A program made the position numbers and the translations under genes. 64,000 bases of DNA from Ulota crispa (lineage: Eukaryota > Streptophyta > Bryopsida > Orthotrichales > Orthotrichaceae): NCBI GenBank assembly GCA_963920765.1, contig OY987251.1, forward strand, positions 11,721,219-11,785,218, read 5' to 3'. Positions 10,970 through 24,597 of this stretch are shown piece by piece. Position 1 is the first letter of the stretch. Every line of letters starts with the position of its first letter. Below the pieces are notes generated by a model. The model was not told where the DNA came from. It searched no databases and worked only from the letters and a program-made list of their open reading frames with translations.

Positions 10970-11078
10970 TTAAGGTTTAGGCCAACCATTTTGCTAAAAC
11001 CAACTTTTGTCCCTAATATCACCTATAGTTGTGCACAAAATATTAATAATTTTGTTGAGTACTCATTTTTCTCCGTAA

Positions 11079-11780
11079 CCCTTAAAAGATTGTTGTCCCT
11101 TGGAGGGACAAATGAGATTTTGGGCATGTATTTACAACTAAATTGACATTGAGTGATTTACTAAAACTATTATGGAAGATGGGGAATTCAAAGATCTATG
11201 TGGGCATATAATTTTTTCTTCATTCAACATTAATTGAAGAAGTTATGTATGAATTTTTGGAAAACAAGCAAGGGCAGGTTGCCCCCTTTTTTTTTAATGC
11301 AAATTTTTCAAATAAAAATCTGAATTGGTTTTTTATGGTTACACATATGTGGGAAGTTTTGAATCATTTAGTTTTGATTGATGAGATGAAAGTTGTGAGA
11401 AGTTTTAGGAGTTTGTGGGTGGGTATGGTTTTGATAAACTCCATACCTACCTACAAACAAAAACTTCTCATAACTTTCATCTCATCAATCAAAATTGATT
11501 GATTCAAAACTTCCCACATATGTGTAAATCTGAAGAACCATTTTTAAAATTTAACTTTAAAAGTATGCAATTTAAAAAAAACATTGGGTTGCTTGCCCTT
11601 CCATGTTGTCCAAAAATTTGTGCACAACCCGTTCAACAAATGTCTAAATAAAGAAGAAATTAGATGTCCACGTAGATCTTTAAATTTCCCATCTTTTATA
11701 AAAATTTCAAAAAATCACACAAAGTAGTTCAGCTGTAAGTACATACCCAACTTCCTTGAGGGACAATGATCCAATAGGGG
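11079..11780. mobile_element. TTAA-type foldback element P2
   Basis: About 702 bp, right flank TTAA (11781-11784), left flank altered to GTAA. It is almost wholly an imperfect hairpin of two arms of roughly 330 bp, seen for example as CACATATGTGGGAAGTTTTG and its complement, and TGATGAGATGAAAGTT and its complement. Subterminal GTCCCTTGGAGGGAC is a short palindrome also found in relatives P3 and P6. The 85-codon frame at 11245-11502 is part of the hairpin and not a credible gene. Confidence 0.6.
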
Positions 11781-11863
11781 TTAAAGGTTTATAAGTTTCA
11801 AACTCTCTATAACATTGGGTGTCTCTATGTTCCTCAAATTTTGAAATCAAAGAAGGAGGAAGA

Positions 11864-12173
11864 AACGTGTTATTCATTAATTTGGGTTTAGGGTGGGTAC
11901 CATTTTGTACCTCACCTTAATCCAAAATAGCCACCTTAATTTAAATTTAGGAGGTCACTTGAAACATAGTTAATGAACTTTTGTCCAAAATTTCAAAAGT
12001 TGATGAACTTTATGTCCAAAAAGAGCTTATTTTTGGAAGATATATATCTCATTTCATTGGAAAACAGTCAACGAGTTCCCAATTCAATAAATATGGCATT
12101 CTTTGGATATAAAAACATGAAGCGCCTCTTTTAAAGCTTTTTCCCAAATTAACAAATAACACCTTAACCCTAA
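11864..12173. repeat. Family A MITE, copy 4
   Basis: The left end AACGTGTTATTCATTAATTT is matched on the right by the complement of AAGGTGTTATTTGTTAATTT. The interior has GGTACCATTTTGTACC and AAAATAGCCACCTTAATT. Its right end abuts the TTAA that starts P3. Confidence 0.55.
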
Positions 12174-12177
12174 AGCC

Positions 12178-13036
12178 CCACAGTCCCTTCAAGGGACTTT
12201 GAGGATTTTGGGTAGGCCGTGTGACTTCAATTTTTTACATGATTTTTTGAAACTTTTTATGAGTGTGTAGGAATGTATAAGGTTTGTGGGATGCAAAAAA
12301 TCATGTGATTATGTCACACAGTTCACAAGTTATGGGCTTTTTTTTGGCCAAAAGCGGTTCCAAGGGCAGCTTGGGCAAGGGAGAAAATATTAACTTTGAA
12401 GGGGGGGAGCAAGGAGGGGTTGCCACATGTTGCTATCCCCATTATACCCCTTTCATTTCCAATCAAGAGGTCAGATTGAGCTTTGGGAGCTTCTAAATTT
12501 TAGAGTTTTTGAGGGTTTTAACTCTTTTTTTTGACATTTGAAGTACATGTTCATCTTCAAACACACCGTTTGGATTTTCCATATCTAAAAACATGTGGTG
12601 GGAAACTTCACTCAAAAATGTCATAGTGTATTGGCAAAACTTGTCATATAATGGCATTGCAATATTTTTTAGGATGTGTTTTGTGTCTCAAATTGCCTTA
12701 AAAATTGGTGTACAAAGGTCTAACTTGATTACCTATAAGACAAAATTACAACTTCAAGGTCCGTAGTGCATAAAATTCAGCAAATGTCAGTTAAAGCCAT
12801 CTGAAATTTTTGGGCACAATGAAAAATAAAAAAACATTTTCCTTCAAATGCTCATAACTTTCAATCCGTACGGTCAAATGTCACGAAATTTTTACCACTT
12901 CTTCTTCTACAAGTGCATTACAAGATCCTATGGTTAGATCTTCAAGAACAGCATTTCATTAAAAAAATTGGTGAACGCAGCAATAGGGACAGTTTTGAGT
13001 GATTTTTGGCAGAAAATGACCTTGGTAGTTTAGGGG
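12178..13036. mobile_element. TTAA-type element P3
   Basis: Left flank TTAA (12174-12177) followed by CCCTAAAGCCCC. The right end is TTTAGGGG followed by TCAA, an altered TTAA. It carries the subterminal palindrome GTCCCTTCAAGGGAC shared in form with P2 and P6. About 859 bp, non-coding; the 70-codon frame at 12284 has no motif. Confidence 0.45.
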
Positions 13037-13379
13037 TCAAGAAGAAAAGGTAGGGAAAGGGCGGATAATAACTCAAACAGAAAAGTCACACGGCAAATAG
13101 CGCGTGCAATATGGTTGTAATACCTAATTCTTGAGTGTATGTAGCTAAAAGATATCAATATATCATGCTACTAGTGAATGGTACTAATTAATTGTGCATG
13201 AGATGTTAGGTGAACAAAGTCGTCAATGCCAATTCAACTTCATTCAATTTAGATGGCATTTAATTTGAATGGAATGTTCTTTTTGGTCAAGTTTGCTGAT
13301 TTGTTTCTCACAGTGGTTTATATTGGATGCCTTATTCTAAACTAGAAGTTTCCAATTCTAAACCAAATACTCTCCACTA

Positions 13380-13604
13380 AATGTTGCGTTTAGGTTGTGG
13401 GCATTACATTAAATGTTGCATTTAAGTTGTCCCACAAGGGCTTGGCAACAAGCTGCGGAAAAACAAATTAGCAACATTCAAGTTGTATATCATGTGAAAT
13501 TTTGAAAAGTTGCATGCACTACGCATAGCAATGAGTCACAAGGTAACTTTTTATCGTAAAGCAACCTAATTGTTAATGCAATCTAAATGCAATAATTGAT
13601 ATAT
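13380..13604. repeat. MITE family O, copy 2
   Basis: It starts after TA with AATGTTGCGTTTAGGTTG and ends AATGCAATAATTGATAT near a TA. It shares GGGCTTGGCAACAA, GTTGCATGCA and GCAATGAGTCACAAGGTAAC with the other O copies. The left end is partly duplicated (a second GTTGCATTTAAGTTG at 13417). Confidence 0.55.
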
Positions 13605-13862
13605 TAAATTCAAACTATGCAATTCTAGTAGATGTTTTTTCTTTGAGTTTTAATCCTTCAATGTTGAGCTAGTCACATTGACCAATCCATCTACAATGTT
13701 CTAGAGAGGTGTGGCAAGTGTCTACTCATTATAATATTGTTTCTAAAAGTTACAAAATTAAAGAGTGCATGCTACCCTCAAGAAAATTGCAAGAAGGGTT
13801 GCATGAGACCCAACACTGTGTGAATCTTCTCACAATGTGAGGTACCTAAAAATATGAGTGTA

Positions 13863-14094
13863 GGTAGGTGACTCAAATTTTGACCGTGTTCTAATTAGGT
13901 TCCCTATCTACAAATGAGTGACATGTTCCTTCAGATATCTATTACTATTATTGATTAGGTAGGCTTACCAACCATTTAAGCCTACCTATCTCATCAATAA
14001 CAATAATAAATATTTGGAGAAACATGTCACTTTTTCCTAGTACCTGGATAGGAAAAGCAATTAGAACATGATCAAAAATTTGAGCCTCCTACCT
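13863..14094. repeat. TA-flanked foldback MITE with CTACCT end
   Basis: A 232-bp near-complete hairpin: GTGACTCAAATTTTGA pairs with TCAAAAATTTGAG, and GATTAGGTAGGCTTA with TAAGCCTACCTATC around the centre near 13974. Flanked by TA. The right end GAGCCTCCTACCT matches the ends of the F family, so it joins the same terminal superfamily. Such a hairpin would fold strongly if transcribed. Confidence 0.6.
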
Positions 14095-14182
14095 TAGTTG
14101 GTGAGGTTGTTTATTTAGTTGGTGATGAGCCTCCTACCTTAGTTGGTGAGGTTGTTTATTTAGTTGGTGAGGTTGTTTATTA
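14095..14182. repeat. Short tandem reiteration next to the hairpin
   Basis: Reiterations of TTAGTTGGTGAGGTTGTTTA, including one copy of the MITE's own end GAGCCTCCTACCT, follow directly on the element's right terminus. This suggests slippage or repair-associated duplication at the element border. Confidence 0.6.
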
Positions 14183-15051
14183 CCTTCCATAATGGATCAT
14201 ATGTCATGATCACTTTTGGAAAAAAATCAGATGTAAATCAACCTGCAGAGCATTTTTCGTCCCCTTCGGGATTTATGGGTGAAAAGTGGCGGTTGAAGAA
14301 GCAATGCCATGTATCAAAATGTCAGTGCTTCATCTGATTGTATTCGACTCCATGCACAAGAAGGTCCAACAGTAATGAACACTGGTACTTTCTTTTAGCA
14401 TATGACAAACCATGATAGGCATTGAAGACATTACAACTTTACAAGCCTACAATCATCACAAAATTCGATATCCAAGGGTACCATAAAATCTATGTCATTC
14501 AGTGCAGGCGAAGACTCGGCTACCTGGTACTGTAGTTACAAATTCTAGATTCTTTGTTATGCACCTGCACGTGGCAAGCCGTACAAAGTTTTCTTCATAA
14601 AATAACAGAACCGAATTCAAGAGTGTTTTTTCCTTCATCTATAATGCCCCCAAATAGATAATCTGATGCATGTTGGTTGTGACCAATTTTCACAACTCCC
14701 ACTTTTGCTCCATTACACAACTAAACACTGGTATAACCCAAATATTACCACTTTTTTCCACGTCAAAAGAGCCAAGTCTTGAAACATATTTTAACACTAC
14801 AGAAGTGAGCCTGAATCACAAGTTCAAAAACTCAGCTGTACAATGATATAAAGATTCAAACAAGGCACAGACTCCTTATTTGTCCACCAGGATAAAGCTC
14901 ACCAGTCAGATCGGTATTGAGTACAACCTCCAATTAACCCTAGCACCCTATCCAGTAGTGATCTCCAGATGTGATTAGATCATCACTAAACAGCGAAAGC
15001 TACGAAATAGTAGGGGTAGTAGTTGAGAAAAGGCAATTTCACAGTACCCTT

Positions 15052-18000
15052 TTAAATAGTCCTCCAGTTCAACTCCACTAAGATCTTTCCACGACCCGAA
15101 TCAGTCAGCTGAAATGTCTCGTTGATCCTCTTGTTCTTCACCACATCCATCAGAGGAATATCCACGTAGCCCAAGGACTCCTTCACACACAAGAGCATAC
15201 GATTTAGTATCACAATAAAGCCCTAGTTATTTACTGAAAATTTTCGCAGTATATAGAAGAGAGAAAAGTACACCCTTCGTAGCACCCCATATCTTGAACC
15301 AGACAACTATTTCATAATCTTGACAATAACACTTGTATATTCACTCAAGACTTCTTTTCTAGACATCCTGGGATACCCAAAACACTTGCCATATAACCAG
15401 ACAGAAGCGACACAAAAAGATATGACAATCTTCTGGGATCCTAAGCAATCAGCTTAAAGATATAAAAAATGAGATTACCTGTCGATGCACCATATTCATG
15501 CCTGAGCCTTTGCTGTGGACTTCGATGTGCAGGCGGTCATTACTGGGGGAGTCTTCCAACTGCCAAGTAAACTCCTTATCCCACCTCGGGTCTCTGTTCT
15601 TCTTGATTACCTGAACGGAAGAACAAGGCATCAACAGATCAAGCAGTTGCATAGCATGGGCACAGGTTTCTGAATGCCTAAAGACCCTTCCCTGGGACAA
15701 AAGGGAGCATCTCGATTATATACTCACCTGAGTTTTTTGCTTCTCCCCGCGGAAATGTACTTCAACGTAAGGGTTGGTGTGATGCTTGCCTTCCACTTCC
15801 TCAGCGCTATGAATAATAACCGACAGCAAGCCTCCATTGGGAGATGTTCCGTCCGGAGCCCTCTGCTGACCATCCACTTCCTCCATTGCGCTGCTGACAT
15901 TATCCTCCTGAAGCCATTAAAAAAAGGTGAGACACTGATCCCACATGATACGCGTATCCTAAACACAGCTGCCAGACATGTTCATGACATTGTACTTTCG
16001 CACTGCCTCAGTTGCTTTCTCTTTAGGGATTTGGAGCCTTACTTCCTTGAAAGGCTTGAAAGTGATTTCAAATGTAAGTTCGCCACGCTTTTTGTTGTTT
16101 GCGTCATCATTAGGGTCCATGTTCTTCACTAAAGATACAGTGTAGGGTTTAGGCTGATCTTGCACCAAATCCTTCAATGGTACGATCTGCATAGCCATCT
16201 TCTCATGGGCTCCAATCTGCCAGATATGTATCTCCATTAGTCAGCCACATTATCAAGATCCATATACAACAACAACAAAAAAACGCCATGTTTGGCTCAC
16301 GATGATTAACGCTTATCTCATAATACAAAAGAACGGCTAGAAAAAGCTCCATCATAGAAAAGCGTACATGCAATAAAGTACTAAAGACAAGCCTTCTCTG
16401 ACTTAGACAACCATGGCCCTAGAAACTTCTTCACTGTCAACACAAATCAAGATGGTAGACATGAGTGAAATCTCATTACAAGAGAAAAGCCTTCGTACTC
16501 ATACCTTTTCCCAGTCATAGACCTGCAGCTCTAGAGATTGTGACTTTGGATCCTGAACCAGAAGCTTGAAACTCTCATTCCACACGGGGTTCAATGTGCT
16601 CATCTTTGTTGTCGTTGTCTTCGACAACATAGTTTTAACTAACTGAATCTTCACGTACGGATCAGCTTTGCCCATCAAGTCCTTCTTCAACAGGTTCTTA
16701 GCATGCAGAATTTTTACCTCAATTATGCCTACTGGCCGCTTTGCAGCACTGCCAAATCATAGAGTCGATGTCAAGAACATTCTGCTACTGAACATAATCA
16801 AGACAGGGCTGCTAAGATGAATCAAGAAAGCGTAACAAAGAACACCATTTCTGAATACCTGGGATCATCAATCACAGGAATTTCCAAAGTCTTTGGCCAC
16901 ATGTACATTGCAGCGACCTGATCCCTAATTGTATCCTGCAATAGGTCATCAAAAATTTGTTAACAAAGATGTGGCACAAAAATAAATTTAAATTTAAAGA
17001 AGCACACATGAGAAAATAATGAATTCACATACCTGAACGAAACCATAAAGACCAGGAATTGCCATGACATCTCCACCCAAGAGCTTCAAACCAAAATCTA
17101 CATGGGGCTGCCAACACAGAAGCAATTCATCGTTCAAAACTATTTAGATAAGAGAATTCATAATCCATATTAGAACAGCCTGCACATCTGAATGCAATTG
17201 CTGACACAATGATTATCACAAACACGTCATCCAAACACCCGTTCACAATCCAGTCAGCACAATGCCTAAGACAATGTCCACGCAAAGGAACCTTATATGA
17301 AATTCTTAACACGTACCTTATCCATCAAGGAAATAACTATCTTCGAGAAACAAGGGAAGACAGGAACCAGCGGTTTCAATGTGATTCGTGCAGTTGCAAA
17401 TACTTGTACGTCTACCAGCTGCACATCCAATGCAGTTTATTTTCAGAATTCAAAATATACAAAAGATAATCGAATAATCAAGGGAGGTTTAAATCAGCAA
17501 ACATCGCAACTGACCTGAACAGTTGCCTTCATCCCGAAAGCCTTGACAGCAACGATGATGTTCGGATTCCCAGCAAACTTGAAGGAAGGCTCAAGGATCA
17601 CCTCCTTCTCTTTAGTGTCGTACACTTTCATTCCTAGAGTACATAATAAGGATCAACGATGAGACTTTACTTTGTTCGCACCTGCTGCACCAGGATGTAC
17701 AAATGGCAAAAGTGACAACTAACGGCACAGAGATAGAAGAGAAAATTCTTTTACCGACGAAAGTGGGAGGGAGAGTTCCAAGAGTTAGTGACTCGAAGTC
17801 GATCGAAGTCAACTTGTACTGCGGTCCATACTGATCAATGTAAGGTTGAGCCTGCTGTCGAACCATCTTGCAAATCGCCTATCAAGATCGTTACAGAAAA
17901 TATCAGTTACTCAGCTTCCGGAAACAGTACATACAGCTCATATGAAATAATTACAAACACCCTGCAACTGGCCGTATATTTTTTTGCAAATGGTAAAGAG

Positions 18001-18867
18001 CCAATACATTCAAAATTAAATGTAAGTGTTGCCAAGAACCGTCAAGCTAAATTCCTTCAAATGGAGAACATAGTTATCAAAATCCATAGGGTTTTATAAA
18101 AAAGAACGCCACACGTTAACTAAAAAGGCAAAAATACCTTGTCAAGATAAGGCCACATGTCCTTCAGAAACTTGTTCAACCAGTCCACCTAAAAACAGAG
18201 TCCACGCAATCAGAAACGACATCCATTTCTATTTCTAGAAAAAGTCGCAACTACACAAGTAGACTATACTCGCACAACAACTAAAATGTAACGAGAAACA
18301 AAAATTCTAAGAACTCTAAAATCAATAGAAATCAAGCAGGAAATACAAACTATATGGAAATAACGAAGAATATCAAGAAATGACGTCCGTACCCGATCGT
18401 AGTCTGGATTCTTCACCCAAAGCGGAATTTCGTGAAGAAGCTCTTCCAAGGACTTCGCATCCAACTCTCCTAGTTGCCTGATGATAGGATCCTACAACGC
18501 ATCATAACAGAAATCTTTTAGGGACACTAAAAGAACATTTAAAAAATTTATACACGTACGGCAATGAGACAAGTCGTCCCGAAAACGAACTCCCGCAAAC
18601 GATGAACGATCAAGATCCACGAACAACAATTGTAAACCACAATGAACTCTGTAGTAAACCAGAATAAACTCGACACTAAACCCTGAACATTCAATTAAAG
18701 CGCCGAAAAGCGTGGATACACGAGAAAGAACAGAGAAACGGCAAAAGCGGAATCACCTTCACGGCCGTAGGCTGCATGTAGATGAAGAGAAAGTAACCGA
18801 CGATGAGGCCCAAGCTGATGCCCCATCCGAACCCGACCAAGCCGAGAATGGTGCTCACGATCCCCAT
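15052..18867 (-). CDS. SYT1: Plant synaptotagmin (SYT1-type ER-PM tether), 13 exons
   Basis: ER-anchored tether with an SMP lipid-transfer domain and two C2 domains, acting at ER-plasma membrane contact sites. Exons (minus strand, high to low): 18867-18757, 18491-18393, 18188-18138, 17878-17755, 17633-17515, 17418-17317, 17107-17033, 16935-16859, 16748-16505, 16216-15965 (or 15989), 15907-15728, 15610-15479, 15180-15052. All joins keep phase and give about 564 (or 556) residues, against 541 for Arabidopsis SYT1. The first exon reads MGIVSTILGLVGFGWGISLG, the conserved N-terminal membrane anchor. SMP spans roughly residues 68-250. C2A has KKDLMGKADPYVKI and NPVWNESF. C2B has VEGKHHTNPYVEV and NRDPRW, with Asn where many C2 domains have a Ca-binding Asp. 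The donor of exon 10 is uncertain: two GT sites are both in phase. The start is the only Met preceding the anchor. Confidence 0.93.
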
Positions 18868-19160
18868 TGCGACACAATCCCGCTGATTTCCACTCCAATG
18901 TTCCTGTCTCGCTCGCTAAGCTTACCTCTGCTCGCTCTCTGCTCAGCCGAGGCAATCCGCCATGGACCTAAGCAGAAGAAATGGCGATGGCGGAACGGAG
19001 GAGCTCGGAGACGACGACAAGGGCCGTGGCTATGGCGGAGCTATGGCGGGGCTATGGCGGAGCTAGGGCTCGAGTAGGTGAGGTGTCGGTGCGGGAGGAA
19101 GGGCAGGTCGTGGGGCCGCCAGCTGGGCGTGCCACGTGGCGGGAATGACCCGTCAGATTG
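18868..19160 (-). promoter_or_regulatory. Leader and proximal promoter of the synaptotagmin gene
   Basis: The 290 bp upstream of the SYT start is clearly GC-richer than the DNA beyond it. It contains a small reiteration of GCTATGGCGGAGCTATGGCG (about 19026-19065). It probably holds the 5' leader and core promoter; no TATA box is obvious. This is inferred from position and composition. Confidence 0.35.
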
Positions 19161-19728
19161 GTAGGTAGGTCCTTACCTTTGAACGCCTCGCGAGCAGGGT
19201 TGGAATTTGACTTGCTGCAAAAATTTGAAAAACGTAGATCTGATAGATTCTGCAGCCTTCACATGAACCAATTTCGTTCATTTGGAAGATTTGTAAACAT
19301 GCCAGAGTCCAACGCTGCTGGTGAAGCCTATATGGGGCAACAAACGGGCAGAATCGGTTACCAACATGAAGTCAGCCGGTTGATGGCAAAGAAAAACCGG
19401 TTGAATTTTGAAAGTGCAAGATAAAAATTGGCCAGATCTTTTCAAGAATCTAATTATAGGAAAGTACAGTACACATCAGGGTTTTTTTTTGGCACTGTTT
19501 GTGTTCATGAACAGCAAGAAGCCTATGTGTCAGCACGGGTATGGAGAATTTCTAGAGGGAAGCAAGTGCACTGGTCAAAATTGAATAAATTGATTTTGAA
19601 TTTGGTTGCAAGAAGTTAAACAAAAAAATCCTTGTACACATGTTGGAAATATCTAGTCCATGTTTGCAAAAACTAATTGAAAATGAGAAATGTTAGACTT
19701 CAAGTAGTGAACCTAGAAAATTTATGTG

Positions 19729-20124
19729 GAAAATTACAAGTAGGGGCATGAAAAAAAAAAAAAAATACAAAGAGGGACATATTTTCAAAACAATAAAACT
19801 AAGGGCACAATTTCAATATAATTTGTAAATTTGTTTAAGCTTTTTTGGTTTTGACATTGATTGATTTAGATACATCACATTAGATGTTAGTTAACTTTCA
19901 AAAACTTAAAGGCCTCTTCAAATCAAGCATAAATAAAGAAACTTTAGTAAAGGGGATGGCAATTTCAAGATCTCTAAGTATTTTGAAAATTAGTTATCAT
20001 TTTATGAGATGTATCTAAATCAACCAATGTCCAAACCAAAAAAAATTACAAAAAATTACATATTATTTTGAAATTGTTCCCCAATTTGATATTTTTTTGT
20101 TTTCATGCGCCTATTTGTTTCCCC
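19729..20124. repeat. Family N element, copy 1
   Basis: About 396 bp with ends GGAAAATTACAAGTAGGGGC and, on the right, GCGCCTATTTGTTTCCCC. The interior has inverted arms around TTGATTTAGATACATCACAT and GATGTATCTAAATCAACCAA. It is collinear with the copy at 44073-44502, which has a 9-bp TSD; no TSD is clear here. Confidence 0.6.
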
Positions 20125-20524
20125 TAAATATATTTGCTTGTTGATGTAGGGGCTTTAGCTCTAGTCTTGCCACGCATAATTTAGTTATATAAATTTGTGA
20201 AGTACATAGGAGTGGCAAAAGATTGTGTTCCGTTGCCATTATAGCAAAACAAGGGGGACCAAAAATTCTCTTTTGAGGAAGACAATCCTTTATAAATAAC
20301 TTCCCAAAATCTTAAAATAATCACAAATAAAGGTACTATTTAAAAACAATTATAATGGGCATAATTTGAAAGCAACTCAAAACAGGAGCACATTCACAGT
20401 GTTATTGTCTCTGAGCAAAAATTTGCCCAATTAGTGGCCACAAGTGTTTCAAAAGGTTTGTATACAATCCAGCACGTACTGACCGCAAATTGACCCCTTG
20501 ATCACAAAAGTTGGTACAGTTTAA

Positions 20525-21289
20525 CCCTTGGGCGCCCCATAGCCAAGATCTTGTCACTGGTAATTGCTAAAATGGCGCTTCTAGGCTTGGATTTAGGGGT
20601 ACTCTCGTGGGTACAGTACCTTTGCGCAGGGATTTGGGTTTGTCAGTGCGTGTAGTGGGGCAACTATCTAAGCAAGTTCTTAGTGGCCAGATTTTTGAAG
20701 TTGAATTGGGGTTGCTCTCAGTTTTTGCTTTTTTGCAACCGGCACAACCAAGGACCTCCCTTTTGTTAGTGACGGGTTCTTTTATGTGCCTTGCCAGCGT
20801 GTCAAGGCCCCTCGTTTTCTCAAAGCACTACGTGGGAAGAACCGTGCAAAGCCGATACCGCGAGGCATAGAGCCGGTCGTCAGACCCTACCATCCTTCAA
20901 CACTATTGACTTTCACTAAACTTGGCACACTCGAAACAGCCCCGATTTGGCCATAGATTTGTCACGGAGAAGCTCACCTCAAATGCACATATCATGCCCA
21001 AAATCCCGGCTGAATTGAATAAAACCACAAACCGCAATCCTCGGCAAAAGCCACGAGCTACAAAAATTTCACAAAAAATCACTTGGTCGACAAACCTTTG
21101 ACCAATATAATCTTCTGGGAGAAACGGTGGAATTGACTTTTCTTGTTTTCTATTGATGTAGCATTGCCCCTTCTATTGATTCTAGCGATGAATCAGGCTG
21201 GATCTGAACACAGAGTGAAAGGCATGGCTTGTAAACTAGAAGGCTTCATAAACCTGCTTCCCCCTTGAAAAATTTCGAGCACTCAGAGG
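20525..21289. mobile_element. TTAA-flanked element P4 (piggyBac-like MITE)
   Basis: About 765 bp between TTAA 20521-20524 and TTAA 21290-21293. It starts CCCTTGGGCGCCCC and ends GAGCACTCAGAGG. The right end matches P8 (CGAGCACTCAGGGG before TTAA), so the two form a subfamily. Internal frames (for example 20607-20870) show no transposase motif. Confidence 0.55.
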
Positions 21290-21293
21290 TTAA

Positions 21294-24200
21294 GTGGTTG
21301 TGACCCCATGCACTAGATTCAACCTAAAGGTGAGTTTTGTAGCAAACATAGGGCTTGCCTTCATTTTTTTCAATCCCTTCTTTTTCTTCAATTTTGCCTT
21401 GGAGATGAAATTTTTTAGAAGTTTTTCTTGAAGAAGAATGTTGAAAATTAGAAACTTACCACAACAAAGCCAAATTTGTAACATTTGAGATCACATCTAA
21501 AGTCAATAATTTTCAATTTGCTTACAATGGTTCAAACAATAAAATCTGACCAACTACAATTTTGGAGCAAATGTTTATTTTATTCTTGTTAATAACAACA
21601 ATGGAGTTTTTCCATTCTAAGGTCCACATAAAAAAATAAGGAGGATTTGAGGAAAGATGGAGGCAAGCCTTGCATTTACTAAAATACTTACTTCTAACAA
21701 GAAGCAAAGAAACTAAATACAATGAGAAAACTTTGTTTGCCTGTATTAAATTGCACAAAAGGGAAAGGAAGGCAAATCCATAAGGGATATTTTCAATTAT
21801 TTTTGGTTGTTATAATGGTACTCTTAGTTTTTTAGATATTGACTGTTGCACAAATATTCTCCATAAAGTGGTTAACAAGGAAACAATCAACATTTTAAAA
21901 GATAACCAAAGAATTGTCAATCTTATGTGCTAACGTCTACCATATTGGGAATCCATTGCAAATTCAAGGAAGGTTTTACTAAATTTGGTAGTTTTTGGAA
22001 CAAAGTGATTTGGCACTTTTGAAAGATAGTAAGAAGATTGGCTTCAAAGTCACAATGGATGATCATGAGTTCATTCTTCTATCATATGCAAAACTAAAAA
22101 AAAACAAATATACGATTTCTACAATTTAGAGGCATTTAATGGTGTAGTAGAATCAAATTGAGCACTCTCTAAGGTACCATCATGAAAGAGAGTGTTGGAC
22201 GTCTAGCCATCAAAATTATACCATATTTGTTTGAAAACAATTTTTTGAAACCTAATTCAAATAGTGGATCAAAAGTTTAAGGATTTTATACCAATTCAAA
22301 ATCATTCTCACTCTGGGAGATCACTCCTTGTGATTTTATGGTATACACGTGAGTTAAGAGGGTATTTGATGTAGGGCTGTTTATCTAAAATATGGTAATT
22401 AAAATGGCCATATTTTTATATAAAAAGCTACGCCGATCATATTTCTAGAACCCTATTTTTTTAGAAATTCATTCATTTGGTTTTTAAATGGGGCTATTTT
22501 ATGTATAAATTTTGCTTGTCCAATTTTATCCTATCTCCAGTACTCATCAAAAAAAAATCTTACTTTCTTTTACATATACACACCATGAAACCAATAACAA
22601 GCATATGAATTAGAGGGCCATTGTTTAAGTGAAAAATTTTAGTAACAAGTTTTTAGTATTTCTCAATTCTATGGCACATATTTAAAACAATTTAACATGG
22701 AGAGCAATAAACAACACTAAATTTTTTTACAACCCCTATTTGTCAAGGCTAATTTATTAATAAAAAAATCCTACTACCTAATGTTTTTACATACCCTAAT
22801 TTATATATACTAAAGTATACAATATTTCATGAACCCTATAGTAGGTCTACGTGTTATATAAATTTTTTGTTCTTTGAATAAAATGAACCCTATCTTTTAA
22901 CTTACGTGGTTCCTAAAACATAGGCTAGTGATCTCCCCAAGCTTTCTCATTGTTGCCTCATTTTCAAATCTTCTATCAACACAAGAAATTTTCTTGTTTC
23001 TTCATTCACTTAAATGCAATATATCTAGATTTTAGTAGAATTGAATCATGTAAATTGATCTATTTGCATTGGGTTAAGACACAATTTCTTTCATCAATAG
23101 TGATTTTTTAGCATATGTTTAATTTACTTTATAAATGTTCTAAGAACTGCTAGAAGATACCAAAAGTGTTTTAAATGGCTGAGAAAAGGAGAAAGTGTGT
23201 AGGTGGTTTGCATTTTAGCAAATGTCCAAATGTCAATACAAACATTTGTGTGTGATTTGAAACAAGCTTTTAAAAGCTTCATTAATATGAACCTATCTTT
23301 AGTAACTCTTTAGGATAGAGAATGACATAATTCCTATCTTTATAAAATAATTGAAAGCTAAACAACCATTAGTGGAACTATCATCATAGCCTTAATAATG
23401 TCATTGCATAAAAGAGAATACCATACAATTTTGTTTGATTCTACTTTCAAAATGAAGTTTGATGTTGCCATTGAAAAGACAAGGGTATTTTTATCAAAGG
23501 ACTCTTTGATTTGAAATTTTAACTATTCATTTGTTACATAAAAATATTGCCTAAATACTACAAGACACAAAGCAAAAAGATGGCTTAAACAATGCCCTAT
23601 GACACTACTATGTTACTGTTTGATAAATTCCATTAAAAACATTACCATATGTGATACACTAAAAAAGGCCAACAAAGGATATTATACTTGAAGAGGAAGT
23701 TGAGAGACAAGTTGTCATGGTTGTTTCATCATTTTAATTAAAGCTTTGCACAATTGAGAAAAAGAAGATAAAAGCAAAGATAATGTATGATATATAAATC
23801 AATGAAGTAATATAATTTGAGAGCAAGGTTGCATCCATGTTTGTGTTCCAACAAGATTGTAGTTGTTTGCACTTTGGTTACAATAGCAATAAAGACAAAT
23901 TCCATATCAACCCATTGTACACTCTAGTAAGACTCTTTTGAAACAATGTCATTTGAAAATTCAAATAAAATTGAAGAACTCTAAACTAGAAATGTATGTT
24001 CTCAACCTCACTCCATTTAATCTACTCAATAATCTCTTAACAACAATCTCCTCAATCACTTCAAGTTCCCAACTATTTTTATAATCCAATTTGTAAACTG
24101 CCCACTTCACATAGGTAGTTCAATAATTACATGGAATCAAAACTTTAGGGGAAAGTTGTAATATTATCAACTAGTGGACCCTTGTACCCGCCGTTCCGAT

Positions 24201-24597
24201 GGAGGGCCATCACGGGAGGGGGTCCTTGCAAAAAAATTAACATGACCTTCCTCATAATCACCTTCTTCAAAATTCTTCTCTTTTCCATTCCAATGAGCTT
24301 ACCTGTACTATGCCTACCTACACGCTTTGCCTCCTTCTCCAAGCAACCACCCCCTATTCCCGTGTATACTCCATCCCAAGGATGACCATAACCGCCACAT
24401 AACCATAGGATTAAGAATAATTGCCACATAACCGCCACTTAATCTTCTTGGAGCAACACCCAACTACCCAACTAATAGAGATTTTATTCTATAGACACCC
24501 AACTACCCAACTAATGGAACCAAATCTATTATTAGTATAGACTAGGATTAGCCCAAGAAAATTACCAAAAAATCATTTCTATGCTTTATTTTAAAAA
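21294..24597. other. Gene-free AT-rich stretch
   Basis: 3.3 kb with no supported gene. Many A/T runs and short random frames. A small local duplication of ACACCCAACTACCCAACTAA is seen at 24465 and 24495. A 97-codon minus frame (24145-24438) has no motif and is not called. Confidence 0.5.

Noticed and set aside
11245-11502. 85-codon open frame
   Set aside because: Entirely within the hairpin arms of element P2; no motif, and composition as in the non-coding copies.
15674-16132. 152-codon plus-strand open frame
   Set aside because: It lies opposite synaptotagmin exons 10-11 and has no motif; the minus-strand exons have family matches and correct phases.
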